Shown here: positions 54,331 through 63,443 of the stretch, piece after piece
Numbering within the stretch: position 1 is the stretch's first letter
How the letters are laid out: each line of letters begins with the position of its first letter
Assembly: GCF_014489415.1 (NCBI RefSeq)
Contig: NZ_CP060822.1
Coordinates: 496,001-560,000 of the forward strand
Source of the DNA: Cylindrospermopsis curvispora GIHE-G1
Lineage (GTDB): Bacteria; Cyanobacteriota; Cyanobacteriia; Cyanobacteriales; Nostocaceae
DNA: 64,000 nucleotides
Direction: 5' to 3'
Notes under the pieces: model-generated
Seen by the model: the letters and a program-made list of their open reading frames with translations, nothing else
The model's database searches: none
What the model was told of the DNA's origin: nothing
Made by a program: the position numbers and the translations under genes

Positions 54331-56781
54331 GTAAAGATAGTGCCAAACCAACATAATGATGTCAATATTTTAGTAATTGGGGCAGGGGTAAGCGGTCTAA
54401 CAACCGCTATCTGTCTGAGAGAAGCTGGTTTTAATGTGATTATTATTGCAGACCGTTTCGCCCCTGATTTAACCTCTGTTGTCGCAGGTGCGTTGTGGGA
54501 ATGGCCACCAGCGGTTTGTGGTCGTCATGGGACTCCTAGATCCCTGGAACGCTCCAAAGAATGGTGTATGACCGCTTACAATAAATTCAAGGAAATACAC
54601 GCAGAGTTTGGTTCACAAGAAACAGGCGTTTATTTAAGGGACTCCTATTTTTATTTCCGAGATATTTTGGAAAATCGACCCGCTGATTTTCGCAAGATGA
54701 ATGAACTCAAGGACAAGGTTGATGGATTTGAAAGAGGATTACACATCGTTAAAGAAACCATTGATTTAACTTTCCAAGGAGGCATAAAAGATGCTTTTAA
54801 GCATATGGCTCCCATGGCAAATACTGATGTCTACATGAAGTGGTTACTGCAATACGTCAAGGATATTGGATGTGAAATCATCCAGGAAAAAATTACTGTC
54901 AATGTAGTTCAAAATGAGCACGAACTTCTCCGTCGCTTCAATGCAAAAGCAATTGTTAATTGTGCGGGACTAGGTTCTATCGCAACTACAGGAGATACTT
55001 CCATGTATCCCTTGAGAGGCGCACTTGTCAGAGTTAAAAATTTAGGTGGAGTGATCACAGATGCTCATTGCATTTCCCACGATGAAACTTCATCCTCTGA
55101 ACAAGACATTATTTTCATTGTTCCTAGAGGGGATGATTTAGTAGTTTTAGGAGGATTAGCACAGCAAGACCAATGGGATACAAACTTATCTTTGGAAGTG
55201 CCAATTATTCGACAGATGTATGATGGTTGTTTGCAATTTCTCCAAGAATTAAGACCACTCCCACTTGATGAACAAGAGCCTGTAAGAACTGGTTTGCGAC
55301 CATTTACAGAAGAAAATGTTTGTGTAGAAAGAGTGCCAAATACTCGGGTATTTTATAATTATGGACATGGAGGAGCAGGTGTAACTCTATCATGGGGATG
55401 TTCACAAGAAATTGTCGAGTTGGTACAAGAAATGATCCGCGAAGATGCCAATCCAGTTGCCTTTTTGAGTAATAAAATAGATACCAATAAGCAGACTATT
55501 TTCGTGCTGCATGATATGCTCCCCAGCAAAACTGATTTTAGAGAGATTCAATCAAGCAATAGAAATCTAGTTTTACTCTGTAGTAGGAGAGGAATAAGTA
55601 AGGTTATACCCTCCCAGTATCAACACTTGAACCTTGTGCAGATTGTAGAACCCTATAATTTGCAAAATCTCCTCCAAACCTATCAACAAATTAAGGCAGC
55701 TTATGGACTACTGGATGATAATTGTCGGATTGTCACCAATGATGAGTATTCCGTACTATTAGCCGCACAGTTACGTGAAGCTCTAAATTTAGCTGGCGAT
55801 CGCCCCACAATGATCCGCCAATTTACTGACAAGAGTTACCTCAAATCTGCCCTCAAAAATTCATCCATTCGTGTACCAAAGCATCTAATTTTTAATCAGA
55901 GCCAATACCGCCACGAGGGAATTTCTTACTTACAGTTTGTCATCAAAGAACTGGGTAATGACATTTTTGTCAAGCCTGTCATTGGTGCGGGAAGCGAAAA
56001 AACTAGAAGAATACATACTATTGATGAATTGAAAGCTTGGTGTAACAGCAATGTAGATTCTGATGATGAATTTGAATTTAATGAATTTATCAGAGGCGAA
56101 TTATACAATACAAGTGTTGTCATGAAAAATGGTCTACCTTGTTATTTTGCTGCTTGCAAACACTACCGACCTAATGATGATTTCATTTACGGTCATGCAA
56201 TCGGGAATATTGTTGTTAGAGAGGAAGATCCAAAATTTGAGAAACTGCGACAATTCTCCAGTGATACGTTGCAAAGTTTAGAACACGATTATCCCAAAAA
56301 TGGTGTACTCAATATTGATTTCTTCCTACAAGAAGGCAGTGAAGAACCAATTCTCATGGAAGTAGCAGCACGCACTCCTGGCGGCCTTGTATCAAAAATG
56401 TTCTACACATATCAAGGAGTACGTCTCAACGAATTACATCTCCAATTACAGATGGGAGATGATCCTGAAATCATCCTCAAAAACAGAAGTGAATGGAAGT
56501 ATAGTGCTTACTCGATTCATCCAAAGCAGGAGGGTGTGGTGACAGAAATTGAGAAGCCAATTCTCGACAGTGACGTGGAAGTTTATTGGCAGATTTATCT
56601 GGGAGAGACACTCAAGGTATCAGAAAGTATGAGAGATGTTGCTATTGCCATGCTTTTGAGCAATCATGACTTTTCAACACTCGAACAGGATTATAAACTA
56701 GCTAATTCGCTCAGTTTATATAAGACTAAAAAAGATTCTTTCCAGGAATTAAAAGCTGTTTTTGTAGCCCTGACAGTATAA
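54328..56781 (+). CDS. Fusion protein: D-amino-acid-oxidase-like FAD domain plus ATP-grasp ligase
   Basis: 817 residues. Part one (1-~385): FAD motif VNILVIGAGVSGLTTAICL (13-31), ALWEWPPAVCGRHGTPR, EPVRTGLRPFTEENVCVER (substrate arginine region) and the DAO-type signature VFYNYGHGGAGVTLSWG (341-357). Part two (~400-790): ATP-grasp with TDKSYLKSAL, IFVKPVIGAGS (Lys near 549) and ILMEVAARTPGG (677-686). An oxidase making an imino or keto acid from an amino acid, joined to a carboxylate-amine ligase, suggests a small peptide-like product. The substrate is unknown. The start follows the HEARO-like leader directly. Confidence 0.8.
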   Translation: MVKIVPNQHNDVNILVIGAGVSGLTTAICLREAGFNVIIIADRFAPDLTSVVAGALWEWPPAVCGRHGTPRSLERSKEWCMTAYNKFKEIHAEFGSQETGVYLRDSYFYFRDILENRPADFRKMNELKDKVDGFERGLHIVKETIDLTFQGGIKDAFKHMAPMANTDVYMKWLLQYVKDIGCEIIQEKITVNVVQNEHELLRRFNAKAIVNCAGLGSIATTGDTSMYPLRGALVRVKNLGGVITDAHCISHDETSSSEQDIIFIVPRGDDLVVLGGLAQQDQWDTNLSLEVPIIRQMYDGCLQFLQELRPLPLDEQEPVRTGLRPFTEENVCVERVPNTRVFYNYGHGGAGVTLSWGCSQEIVELVQEMIREDANPVAFLSNKIDTNKQTIFVLHDMLPSKTDFREIQSSNRNLVLLCSRRGISKVIPSQYQHLNLVQIVEPYNLQNLLQTYQQIKAAYGLLDDNCRIVTNDEYSVLLAAQLREALNLAGDRPTMIRQFTDKSYLKSALKNSSIRVPKHLIFNQSQYRHEGISYLQFVIKELGNDIFVKPVIGAGSEKTRRIHTIDELKAWCNSNVDSDDEFEFNEFIRGELYNTSVVMKNGLPCYFAACKHYRPNDDFIYGHAIGNIVVREEDPKFEKLRQFSSDTLQSLEHDYPKNGVLNIDFFLQEGSEEPILMEVAARTPGGLVSKMFYTYQGVRLNELHLQLQMGDDPEIILKNRSEWKYSAYSIHPKQEGVVTEIEKPILDSDVEVYWQIYLGETLKVSESMRDVAIAMLLSNHDFSTLEQDYKLANSLSLYKTKKDSFQELKAVFVALTV

Positions 56782-56954
56782 GCAAATATGGCGGTATACA
56801 CCTGATTAAGATACGGTTACTAAATTATTAAGCATGTAGGAGCGTGGGGCTTATACTTCTAGCTTATTTTATACCATTCTAGGGATAACCGCCATATCCA
56901 GTTCAAGTTTAACTGTTATGGTTCAGTAAGCTATAATTATCTTCCTGTAGCGAG

Positions 56955-56960
56955 TATAAT
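56955..56960 (+). promoter_or_regulatory. Possible -10 box of the EamA gene
   Basis: TATAAT 40 bases before the ATG. No convincing -35 is seen. The 218-base gap after the fusion gene otherwise shows only a weak inverted repeat, so the exporter may also be read from the upstream gene. Confidence 0.3.
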
Positions 56961-56999
56961 GCTTTATACAACAGACAAATAAAATATCTTTCAAAACTT

Positions 57000-57959
57000 A
57001 TGCTTGAGCAACCAGGTTTACCACTAAATAGTACCAAAAACTATTCATTTTCATGGGCTTTTGTTTGGTTATTATTAGGAGTTTTTATTTTATCCTTTGG
57101 GGCAATTTTTACTCGACTGAGCGAAAACGAACTTGGACCAGCAGCAACTAGTTTTAATCGTTATTACATAGCTACAATTGTTTTGGCTCTGTGGGAAGGA
57201 ACTCAATATGGGATGAATAATTCATCTAACCCGAATAAATCCATTCAGTTGAAAGATTGGGGAATTTTTCTTTTGTCATCAGTATTAGGAACGGCTACTA
57301 TTTTTCTTTGGGCTTTGTCATTAACTCAAACCAGCGTTGCTAATTCTAATTTACTCCATAATTTCACCCCTATCTTTGCTGTATTAGGTGGATGGCTGTT
57401 CTTTGGTCAACGTTTTGATTATAAGTTTGTATTGGGAATGACGTTAGCAATCATTGGGGTAGCTATCATCAGTTTTGGAGATTTTCAAGAAGCAGTTAAC
57501 TCCCTTTATGGTGATTGTTTAGCTCTTCTATCTGCTGTTTTTTATGCTCTCAATTATCTAGTTCGAGAAAATCTTCGTTCCAAATTTTCAGCCTCCACTA
57601 TATTACTGCGGACTTGCTTATTGGGTGGATGCTTTACTTTCTTAATTACATTAACTACTGAAACCCAATTATTTCCAACCTCTTGGCAAACTTGGCTCAC
57701 AGTTATTTCTCTAGGGGTTTTGTGTCAAATTATAGGACAGGGATTACTAATTCATAATCTTAAGCAATTTTCTTCGGGTTTTGTGACGCTTTTAATGCTC
57801 ATTGAACCTTTGCTAACAGCTTTATTCGCTTGGGTAATTTTTGGAGAAAAATTGAGCCCTCTTAATTGGATAGCATTTTTTCTGATTTTAACAGGTATAT
57901 ATATAGCAAAATTAAGCATTGGTTCAGTAAAGCTGACTGAGGAAACCTCAGGAGACTGA
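57000..57959 (+). CDS. EamA (DMT-family) transporter
   Basis: 319 residues, ten hydrophobic helices in two repeats. EamA marks: FGAIFTRLSENELGPAATSFNRYYIA, SQTSVANSNLLHNFTPIFAVLGGWLFFGQRF-type segment (residues ~103-137) and VTLLMLIEPLLTALFAWVIFGEKLSPLNWIAFFLILTGIYIA. Such transporters export metabolites and amino acids. Located right after the oxidase/ATP-grasp gene on the same strand, it is the natural exporter for that product, which is inference. Confidence 0.85.
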   Translation: MLEQPGLPLNSTKNYSFSWAFVWLLLGVFILSFGAIFTRLSENELGPAATSFNRYYIATIVLALWEGTQYGMNNSSNPNKSIQLKDWGIFLLSSVLGTATIFLWALSLTQTSVANSNLLHNFTPIFAVLGGWLFFGQRFDYKFVLGMTLAIIGVAIISFGDFQEAVNSLYGDCLALLSAVFYALNYLVRENLRSKFSASTILLRTCLLGGCFTFLITLTTETQLFPTSWQTWLTVISLGVLCQIIGQGLLIHNLKQFSSGFVTLLMLIEPLLTALFAWVIFGEKLSPLNWIAFFLILTGIYIAKLSIGSVKLTEETSGD

Positions 57960-58062
57960 TCGACATTCCCCCCAGTATACTCAACATTCACAAAGAGAGA
58001 CTTTTAAGATTTGGTTCACAGTTAGTTTTCGCTATGTGTGAGGAGCTTGAAACTGAGACCGA

Positions 58063-58415
58063 AGACGAGGATATCTATTTACCCACGCGCCGATTTTTTT
58101 TCAATGGTAGGGGTTGACTATTGTCTCTTGGACGTGATACTTTCATAGTGGAAATCTGTGCAATTTTTTTACAAGTGATCACACTCCATTGTAATTAACC
58201 TTCATAATACCACATTTTTACCCCTTCGACCACAAAAAAACTTATTTTACCATCCCGTAAATATAATTTTTTCTTATTGTTCATATTTATCTATATGAGT
58301 TGAGGGATTAATACAATATGTAGTTATACAATATAACCCCACATAATTTGGTCATATCTGGTAAATTGGCTGTTGGGTTTTCTCCACCCAACAATAATGG
58401 CAACACTACTAATAT
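58063..58415. repeat. Diverged single copy of the long tandem unit
   Basis: Same order of blocks as in the 47-54 kb array (gaggatatctatttacccac, GTTGACTATTGTCTCTTGG, aataccacatttttacccct, gtcatatctggtaaattggc, ctgttgggttttctccaccc) but with more changes and no HIP1 end. It shows the unit also occurs dispersed. Confidence 0.75.
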
Positions 58416-58420
58416 TCGAT

Positions 58421-58906
58421 TTAAATTTTAATCAAGTTCTGTAAAAAAGCTATATAGCTTGTTAATTCATTAAAGACCAGAGCTATTGCCCTTTCATAAA
58501 TATTGGCTAAATAGTCCAAACGAGACCAATCATAGTTAAAATCGTAGTAATATCTTTTAAAGTGACGGAATCGTCGTAACTCATCCAATAGTTGGTAGGA
58601 GTGGTGGGACAAAAGAGCTTGACGAATTCCGGGAATCTCAATCCGCATTTTGCGCAGCAGTTCTTTATGCCATTGGGAATCATCCAGGTGGTTTTCAAAT
58701 TCTCTAGAGATGCGTAGAAATATAGTTTCTAAACAAGTATAAGTATTACAAAAGATATCCGCCAGCAAAACTGCATCCCGAATATCTCGTTTGCTCTCAT
58801 CGGTAAAAAATGGTTTATAGGTATTATATAATTTTTCCAAATCTGTCAATACCTTTTGACTCTCTTCAATTTCTGCAATTAGAACCGGTAAACTATCATG
58901 ATGCAT
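58421..58906 (-). CDS. HEPN (HepT-like) domain protein, toxin candidate
   Basis: 161 residues, all helical. The segment LLDELRRFRHFKRYYYDFNYDW holds the R-x(n)-H RNase-type motif of HEPN toxins. The start overlaps the upstream nucleotidyltransferase gene by 11 bases, the standard arrangement of MNT-HEPN modules in which the nucleotidyltransferase modifies the HEPN tyrosine region to silence it. Unlike the remnants at 49 kb, this pair looks complete. Confidence 0.75.
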   Translation of the reverse strand: MHHDSLPVLIAEIEESQKVLTDLEKLYNTYKPFFTDESKRDIRDAVLLADIFCNTYTCLETIFLRISREFENHLDDSQWHKELLRKMRIEIPGIRQALLSHHSYQLLDELRRFRHFKRYYYDFNYDWSRLDYLANIYERAIALVFNELTSYIAFLQNLIKI

Positions 58907-59258
58907 AAATGACTTTACCCTTAAGCAAGAGGATTTGTTGAAAAGCAGGATGAATATCTTCCCAACGAATCAAATCTAAAGAAAAGTTAGTCATAGCTTC
59001 TGCATCTGCAAACAAGCGAAGAAAAACCAAAGGTTCAATACCCAACACTGCCAAATCAATATCAGAGACAGAGGAGAAATGTTCTGGCGCTAAAACCGAC
59101 CCCCACTGAATAATTTGTTTAGGCGCGTAGTCCTGAATAATCATGGTGACAATTCTTTCCGAGTCCAGTTTAGCCTTTTGCCAAAGAAGGTGACGCTCAT
59201 CTTGAAGTGACCTTTGTTTATCCAGATAGAATTGCTTTGCCTTAGTATAATCAAACAT
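58896..59258 (-). CDS. Minimal nucleotidyltransferase (MNT) antitoxin candidate
   Basis: 120 residues. IIQWGSVLAPEHFSSVSDIDLAVLG carries the GS and DxD residues of the Pol-beta-type nucleotidyltransferase fold, with a longer insert between them than in the GSRARG form. Then FSLDLIRWEDIHPAFQQILLLKGKVIY gives the third acidic strand and the end. Partner of the HEPN gene just downstream. Confidence 0.75.
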   Translation of the reverse strand: MFDYTKAKQFYLDKQRSLQDERHLLWQKAKLDSERIVTMIIQDYAPKQIIQWGSVLAPEHFSSVSDIDLAVLGIEPLVFLRLFADAEAMTNFSLDLIRWEDIHPAFQQILLLKGKVIYAS

Positions 59259-59618
59259 TATATATCCGATACTTTTTTGCTAATCAATGCTAACAAATAC
59301 ATAAGTTAAGACTTTTTCTTAACCAAGGCGTATCAATCACTGCACGTTCGCGATAGCGCATAGATAGATTTCTCGCGCAATTTTATTCGTCTGCGGCTTG
59401 GTTCTCGCCGTCTTTACTAGACAGAATAATTTTTCACTAGACTCCTTAGAGGTGACTTAAAGCCGGGATTTTCACCTGATTATTCTGCTCCTAGAGTATA
59501 GCAATAGTCAGTAAAAGTTGTCAATTGATTAACTAGCTAATTACCTCTCTAATTTTTTAGTTCTCCCATTTTAGTTCTTATGATATATAATAAGGGATTG
59601 TGTCAATTATGAGCCACC

Positions 59619-59816
59619 ATGCCTAAACTCAAGACCCGAAAAGCTGCAGCAAAAAGATTCCGCGTCACTGGTAGCGGTAAAATTGTGCGTCGCAAAGCCT
59701 TCAAAAACCATTTGTTAGAACATAAAACATCTGGCAAGAAGCGTAGTCTGTCAAAAATGGCAGTTGTTGACGAAAGGGATGAAGATAATGTGCGCTTAAT
59801 GTTGCCCTATCTATAA
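59619..59816 (+). CDS. rpmI: Ribosomal protein bL35
   Basis: 65 residues, [36 protein letters not shown]..., the typical highly basic L35 sequence. TATAAT at 59586-59591 lies 28 bases before the start and may be the -10 box. Cotranscribed with rplT, 97 bases downstream. In many bacteria infC precedes this pair; here it does not. The 360 bases upstream show no gene. Confidence 0.95.
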   Translation: MPKLKTRKAAAKRFRVTGSGKIVRRKAFKNHLLEHKTSGKKRSLSKMAVVDERDEDNVRLMLPYL

Positions 59817-59913
59817 GTCTTGTCAACTTTGGGATTAGTTAGCTATTTAGTTAGTCCATAGTTGAAATAGTTAAAGTTGTTGAAATTGTTGAAATCATCC
59901 AGGTAAAGTAAAA

Positions 59914-60273
59914 ATGACTCGTGTAAAACGCGGTAATGTTGCTCGTAACCGTCGCAACAAAATCCTCAAATTAGCCAAGGGTTTTCGAGGATCCCATTCC
60001 ACCCTATTTAGAACTGCTAATCAACAGGTAATGAAGGCACTCAGAAGTGCCTACAGAGATAGAAAAAAGAAAAAGCGTGATTTTCGTCGTTTGTGGATTA
60101 CAAGAATTAACGCTGCTTCTAGACAACAAGGTTTAAGCTACAGTCAGTTAATTGGCAACTTGAAAAAAGCTAATGTGGAGTTGAACCGGAAAATGTTAGC
60201 ACAATTGGCAGTGTTAGATCCTACTACTTTTGCTAAGGTAGCTGAATTAGCGAGTTCTGTAAAAGGTAATTAG
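59914..60273 (+). CDS. rplT: Ribosomal protein bL20
   Basis: 119 residues, [26 protein letters not shown]..., with the conserved [31 protein letters not shown] segment that binds 23S rRNA early in 50S assembly. L20 is known to repress the rpmI-rplT operon in several bacteria. The 97-base spacer holds near-repeated GTTGAAAT motifs but no obvious L20-site fold by eye. Confidence 0.95.
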   Translation: MTRVKRGNVARNRRNKILKLAKGFRGSHSTLFRTANQQVMKALRSAYRDRKKKKRDFRRLWITRINAASRQQGLSYSQLIGNLKKANVELNRKMLAQLAVLDPTTFAKVAELASSVKGN

Positions 60274-60365
60274 TTAGTTAAGTGCGCGAGGAATTTCTCT
60301 TCGTGCACCGATTTATACCCCTTGGTTGGCAAAAAAGTATCGAGCCATTTCCATTTTAGTTGTTT

Positions 60366-60818
60366 ATGAGTCTATACAAAACGGATTACTATCTGTGGGT
60401 ACTAGAAACAGTTAACCAACTGCAAAGTCGTGATTTTACGTCTATTGACTGGGAAAATCTCATTGAAGAGGTATGGGACTTAGGTCGCTCAGAAAAGAGG
60501 AAACTTAAAAGTCTTTTAAGGAATCTATGTGAGCATTTGCTTAAACTAACCTACTGGGAATCTGAAATAGATAGAAACAAATTTCATTGGCGAGGTGAAA
60601 TCCGTAATTTTCGCCAACAAATTCAAGATGAGCTGGAAGAGAGTCCCAGTCTGAAAAATTATCTGGATGAAGTTCTGTTAGAATGTTACCAAGATGCTAG
60701 GGAAATATTTGCGGATAAATCACAAATTCCTTTAAGTAGTTTACCGGAAATTCCCATGGGCACTTTAGAGCAAATATTAGATGCAAAATGGTTGCCAAAC
60801 CATGCACCCAAACAATGA
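60366..60818 (+). CDS. DUF29 family protein
   Basis: 150 residues from MSLYKTDYYLWVLETVNQLQ. DUF29 segments: WENLIEEVWDLGRSEKRKLKSLLRNLCEHLLKLTYW, FRQQIQDELEESPSLKNYL and a short DAKWLP end. The stop overlaps the next start as ATGA, which links it to a solute-binding protein. This is the only DUF29 gene here with an intact, non-repeat neighbour, so it may help place the family's function. Confidence 0.8.
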   Translation: MSLYKTDYYLWVLETVNQLQSRDFTSIDWENLIEEVWDLGRSEKRKLKSLLRNLCEHLLKLTYWESEIDRNKFHWRGEIRNFRQQIQDELEESPSLKNYLDEVLLECYQDAREIFADKSQIPLSSLPEIPMGTLEQILDAKWLPNHAPKQ

Positions 60819-61612
60819 AATTTTTCCTTTTTTCGTTAAGTTTCCTCCCCCTAACTATCTTACTTTTTTCCTGCGTGCTTTTACCCCTACCTGGCACAAT
60901 AAATACCAGCTTGGCAGCAACCATGCAGGAAATTCAAGAAAGGGGGTACATAACCATTGCAGTGAAGGATAACATTCCTCCCCTAGCATTTAGGGATAAA
61001 CAGGGCAATTTACAGGGTCTGGAAATTGATTTGGCCAAACGTTTGGCTAGGGACTTGTTGGGTGATTCCCAGGGTTCTAGGGTTAAATTGCAACCGGTAA
61101 CTAATATTGAACGTCTACCAGCAGTATTCAACCATAGGGTGGATTTAGCCATAGCAAGAGTTACTGCTACTCCATCTCGTTCCCGCATAGTTAGCTTGAG
61201 TATCCCTTATTACTATGATGGCACAGCCATAGTGACAAAAAACCCTGCTATTCAAAAACCATCAGACCTCAATAACCGTCGGATTTGCGTACTCAACTAT
61301 TCCAGCACTATTCCCCATGTTAAATATGCTATTCCCCAAGGGGAGTTGGTGGGCGTGAATTCTTACCTAGAAGCCAAAAAACTATTAGATAATGGTCAAG
61401 TAGACGCTTGTGCAGCAGACTCTACTGTATTCCAAGGTTGGATAGAACCACATACTCAATATAGCCAATACAAAATACTACTAGACAGACTGTCAGTAGA
61501 GCCATTATCAGTAGTGATGCCTAAAGGATTGCAGTATGATGAACTAAGAACAAGAGTGAATGACTTAATAGCTGATTACATAGCGCAAGGTTGGTTGAAG
61601 AGTTCCTATTAA
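60815..61612 (+). CDS. Family 3 extracellular solute-binding protein (amino-acid ABC type)
   Basis: 265 residues from MKFFLFSLSFLPLTILLFS, a signal peptide with a Cys that could be a lipobox-like site (LLFSC). Family 3 marks: GYITIAVKDNIPPLAFRDKQGNLQGLEIDLAKRLA, VDLAIARVTATPSRSRIVSLSIPYYYDG and the hinge DACAADSTVFQGW. It would bind a polar amino acid in the periplasm. No permease or ATPase gene is adjacent, so the partner transporter is elsewhere or it acts as a sensor. Confidence 0.8.
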   Translation: MKFFLFSLSFLPLTILLFSCVLLPLPGTINTSLAATMQEIQERGYITIAVKDNIPPLAFRDKQGNLQGLEIDLAKRLARDLLGDSQGSRVKLQPVTNIERLPAVFNHRVDLAIARVTATPSRSRIVSLSIPYYYDGTAIVTKNPAIQKPSDLNNRRICVLNYSSTIPHVKYAIPQGELVGVNSYLEAKKLLDNGQVDACAADSTVFQGWIEPHTQYSQYKILLDRLSVEPLSVVMPKGLQYDELRTRVNDLIADYIAQGWLKSSY

Positions 61613-61642
61613 ACCTCTTGACAGGTATCGCTTTAGCCGGAG

Positions 61643-62167
61643 TCAGTTAGAAACTAATCTTTGTAAAGACTGAATACGTCTTTTGGCAATAGGATTATTC
61701 GGGTTAAATTTAACTGCTTCTTGGTAAGCTTGTAAAGCTTGCAAGGGGAGCTTTTTCTTCTCGTAGGCGTGGGCAAGATTATTCAAAGCAGTAACATAGT
61801 CTGGTTTTAACTTGATTGCTTCTTTATATTGTCGAATAGCTAAATCATATTGGTCTTGACAGAAGTAAACATAACCCAGGGCATTATATACAGGAGCAAT
61901 ATCCTTTTCTTCCTCTTCTTCAGCTGCTTTAATAGCCTTTTGGTAGAGGGTAATAGCCTGGCTAAAAACCTTTTTCTCGGAATAAATACTTGCTAGTTCG
62001 TAATATTCCTGGGCGGAACCCTTTTCCTTGGTCAATTTATTTTTTAAGCGCTCAAGGGAGTTTTCAGTTTTGCGGGTTTTGAGAACCTGACGAAAAACAC
62101 TAATGGCCGCAAACAAAAGTAACCCAACAAATATTGAAAGATAAATGATAATTAGGTTGTTATCCAT
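61643..62167 (-). CDS. TPR protein, Ycf37-like (photosystem I assembly candidate)
   Basis: 174 residues from MDNNLIIIYLSIFVGLLLFAA, one N-terminal membrane helix followed by three tetratricopeptide repeats (EYYELASIYSEKKVFSQAITLYQKAI, PVYNALGYVYFCQDQYDLAIRQYKEAI, VTALNNLAHAYEKKKLPLQALQAYQEAV). Size and layout fit Ycf37 of cyanobacteria and algal plastids, reported to help PSI assembly or stability. Other membrane TPR proteins look similar, so the name is provisional. Confidence 0.65.
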   Translation of the reverse strand: MDNNLIIIYLSIFVGLLLFAAISVFRQVLKTRKTENSLERLKNKLTKEKGSAQEYYELASIYSEKKVFSQAITLYQKAIKAAEEEEEKDIAPVYNALGYVYFCQDQYDLAIRQYKEAIKLKPDYVTALNNLAHAYEKKKLPLQALQAYQEAVKFNPNNPIAKRRIQSLQRLVSN

Positions 62168-62220
62168 ACTTGATAATTTACTTGGCAAATTCCATAGAAT
62201 TAATTTATAACTAGTTTAAA

Positions 62221-62580
62221 GTTTAACATCAAGTAAGTATTGACACCCCCCTTGGTAAGGGGGTTGGCTTCGACAATTTCTGGACATAGTTTAACTCGAC
62301 AATGAAAAACAGGCTTGTCATGGTAGTTCAGAGGGCTTTCTAAGATGTCTCGCCTTTTGTTGAAGTTACCGACAGAGCTACAAACTGGAGTCAACTTGTA
62401 GGTGTCATGATCTGTCTTTCGTAGCCAACCTTACCTGATGGTAGGTAACTCTTTTTTACGGCGGAGTCATGCACGCTTACCCCACCTACCCAGATTGTTA
62501 AGGTCTGAGTAGGTTTGGGTAGACATTAATGAGCGGACAGGCGTGATGAGATAGAGAATTAAATCCCCTAACTCTCCTAC
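62221..62580 (+). other. Gene-free stretch with a second HEARO/omega-RNA-like remnant
   Basis: Between 62430 and 62570 the plus strand shares with the 54-kb leader taaggtctgagtaggtttgg/gtagac, an AGCGGA box and GAGAATTAAATC, plus a TACCTGATGGTA hairpin. No iscB-like frame follows; rbcS ends here on the other strand. The minus-strand 64-codon frame at 62200-62394 is not recognised as a gene. Confidence 0.4.
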
Positions 62581-62583
62581 ATA

Positions 62584-62913
62584 TTAGTATCTGGTAGGTT
62601 TATGAACAATAAAGCTCAATACTTGACACTGTTTGATGTTATCAAAACCCACAACCCGAATGTAGCAGTTGCCGTATTGAGAACGACAAGACTGTACTTC
62701 CCCTAACACCTCACGGGTGGTTTTGGCGTTGAACAGGGGTAGCTTCCACAATGTCCAGAAAAACTCTGTAGGTTCAGAAGTCTCATTGAACTCTACCGCA
62801 GGAATATACCCTTGGCTCAAAATGTATTGCACTTGTTTCTCAATTTGGGCGTCCGACAGGGGAGGAAGATAGGATAGGGTTTCGTAACGACGCTCTTTTG
62901 GTAAGGTTTGCAT
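62584..62913 (-). CDS. rbcS: Ribulose bisphosphate carboxylase small chain
   Basis: 109 residues, [32 protein letters not shown]..., the standard form IB small subunit, with [12 protein letters not shown] and [19 protein letters not shown]. Caps the L8S8 holoenzyme in the carboxysome. Last gene of the rbcL-rbcX-rbcS operon, about 60 bases after rbcX. Confidence 0.96.
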   Translation of the reverse strand: MQTLPKERRYETLSYLPPLSDAQIEKQVQYILSQGYIPAVEFNETSEPTEFFWTLWKLPLFNAKTTREVLGEVQSCRSQYGNCYIRVVGFDNIKQCQVLSFIVHKPTRY

Positions 62914-62972
62914 AGCTAAACGCTCTGTGGCTATAGTTTACTACTGATTGTGCTGGTTTTATGGAGAATTCT

Positions 62973-63356
62973 TCAACCAGCTGGGTTATCTAAATTGTTA
63001 TCTGGGTGAGGTTCAAATACGCTTAGTTGGGTTATTCGCTCAAGATGTTGACGACGCTGCTCCATGTTGGCTTGCTGTATGTTAGTCCGTACCATCTCTG
63101 GCAAAAATTCTGTGATTTCCGCCGCAATGTATTCCCGCACTGTCATAATCCGCAAGGCTAAATCCGACTTCTCTCGAAACAGCTCTTCGATGTATCTCTC
63201 TCCATCCTGAACCTTCCCCGCAGAAAAGTTATGTAGCCAAACCGCCAAGGGTGGATTAGTTTCGCTCAACTGCACTAATACTATCCTCAACGCCTGGTAT
63301 GTTAGGTAGCTCTGGAGAGTTTTGGCAGTCTCTTTGGCAATTTCCCGCAAATTCAT
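62973..63356 (-). CDS. rbcX: Rubisco assembly chaperone RbcX
   Basis: About 127 residues from MNLREIAKETAKTLQSYLTYQALR. Conserved TYQALRIVLVQLSETNPPLAVWLHNFS and REKSDLALRIMTVREYIAAEITEFLPEMV form the dimer groove that binds the RbcL C-terminal tail. The frame reaches 63392, but MNLREIAK is the conserved start. Position between rbcL and rbcS is typical for filamentous cyanobacteria. Confidence 0.95.
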   Translation of the reverse strand: MNLREIAKETAKTLQSYLTYQALRIVLVQLSETNPPLAVWLHNFSAGKVQDGERYIEELFREKSDLALRIMTVREYIAAEITEFLPEMVRTNIQQANMEQRRQHLERITQLSVFEPHPDNNLDNPAG

Positions 63357-63443
63357 ATTTGAACCGTCCCCTCGATAAAAGGAATAATGCAATTTTTAGG
63401 ATGAGGTTATTATTAGCCTTCATCCTTGCACTTTTGCACTAGA

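Noticed and set aside
62200-62394. 64-codon minus-strand ORF between ycf37-like gene and rbcS
   Set aside because: No recognisable domain, and it overlaps the structured HEARO-like stretch; a conserved protein could not be supported.
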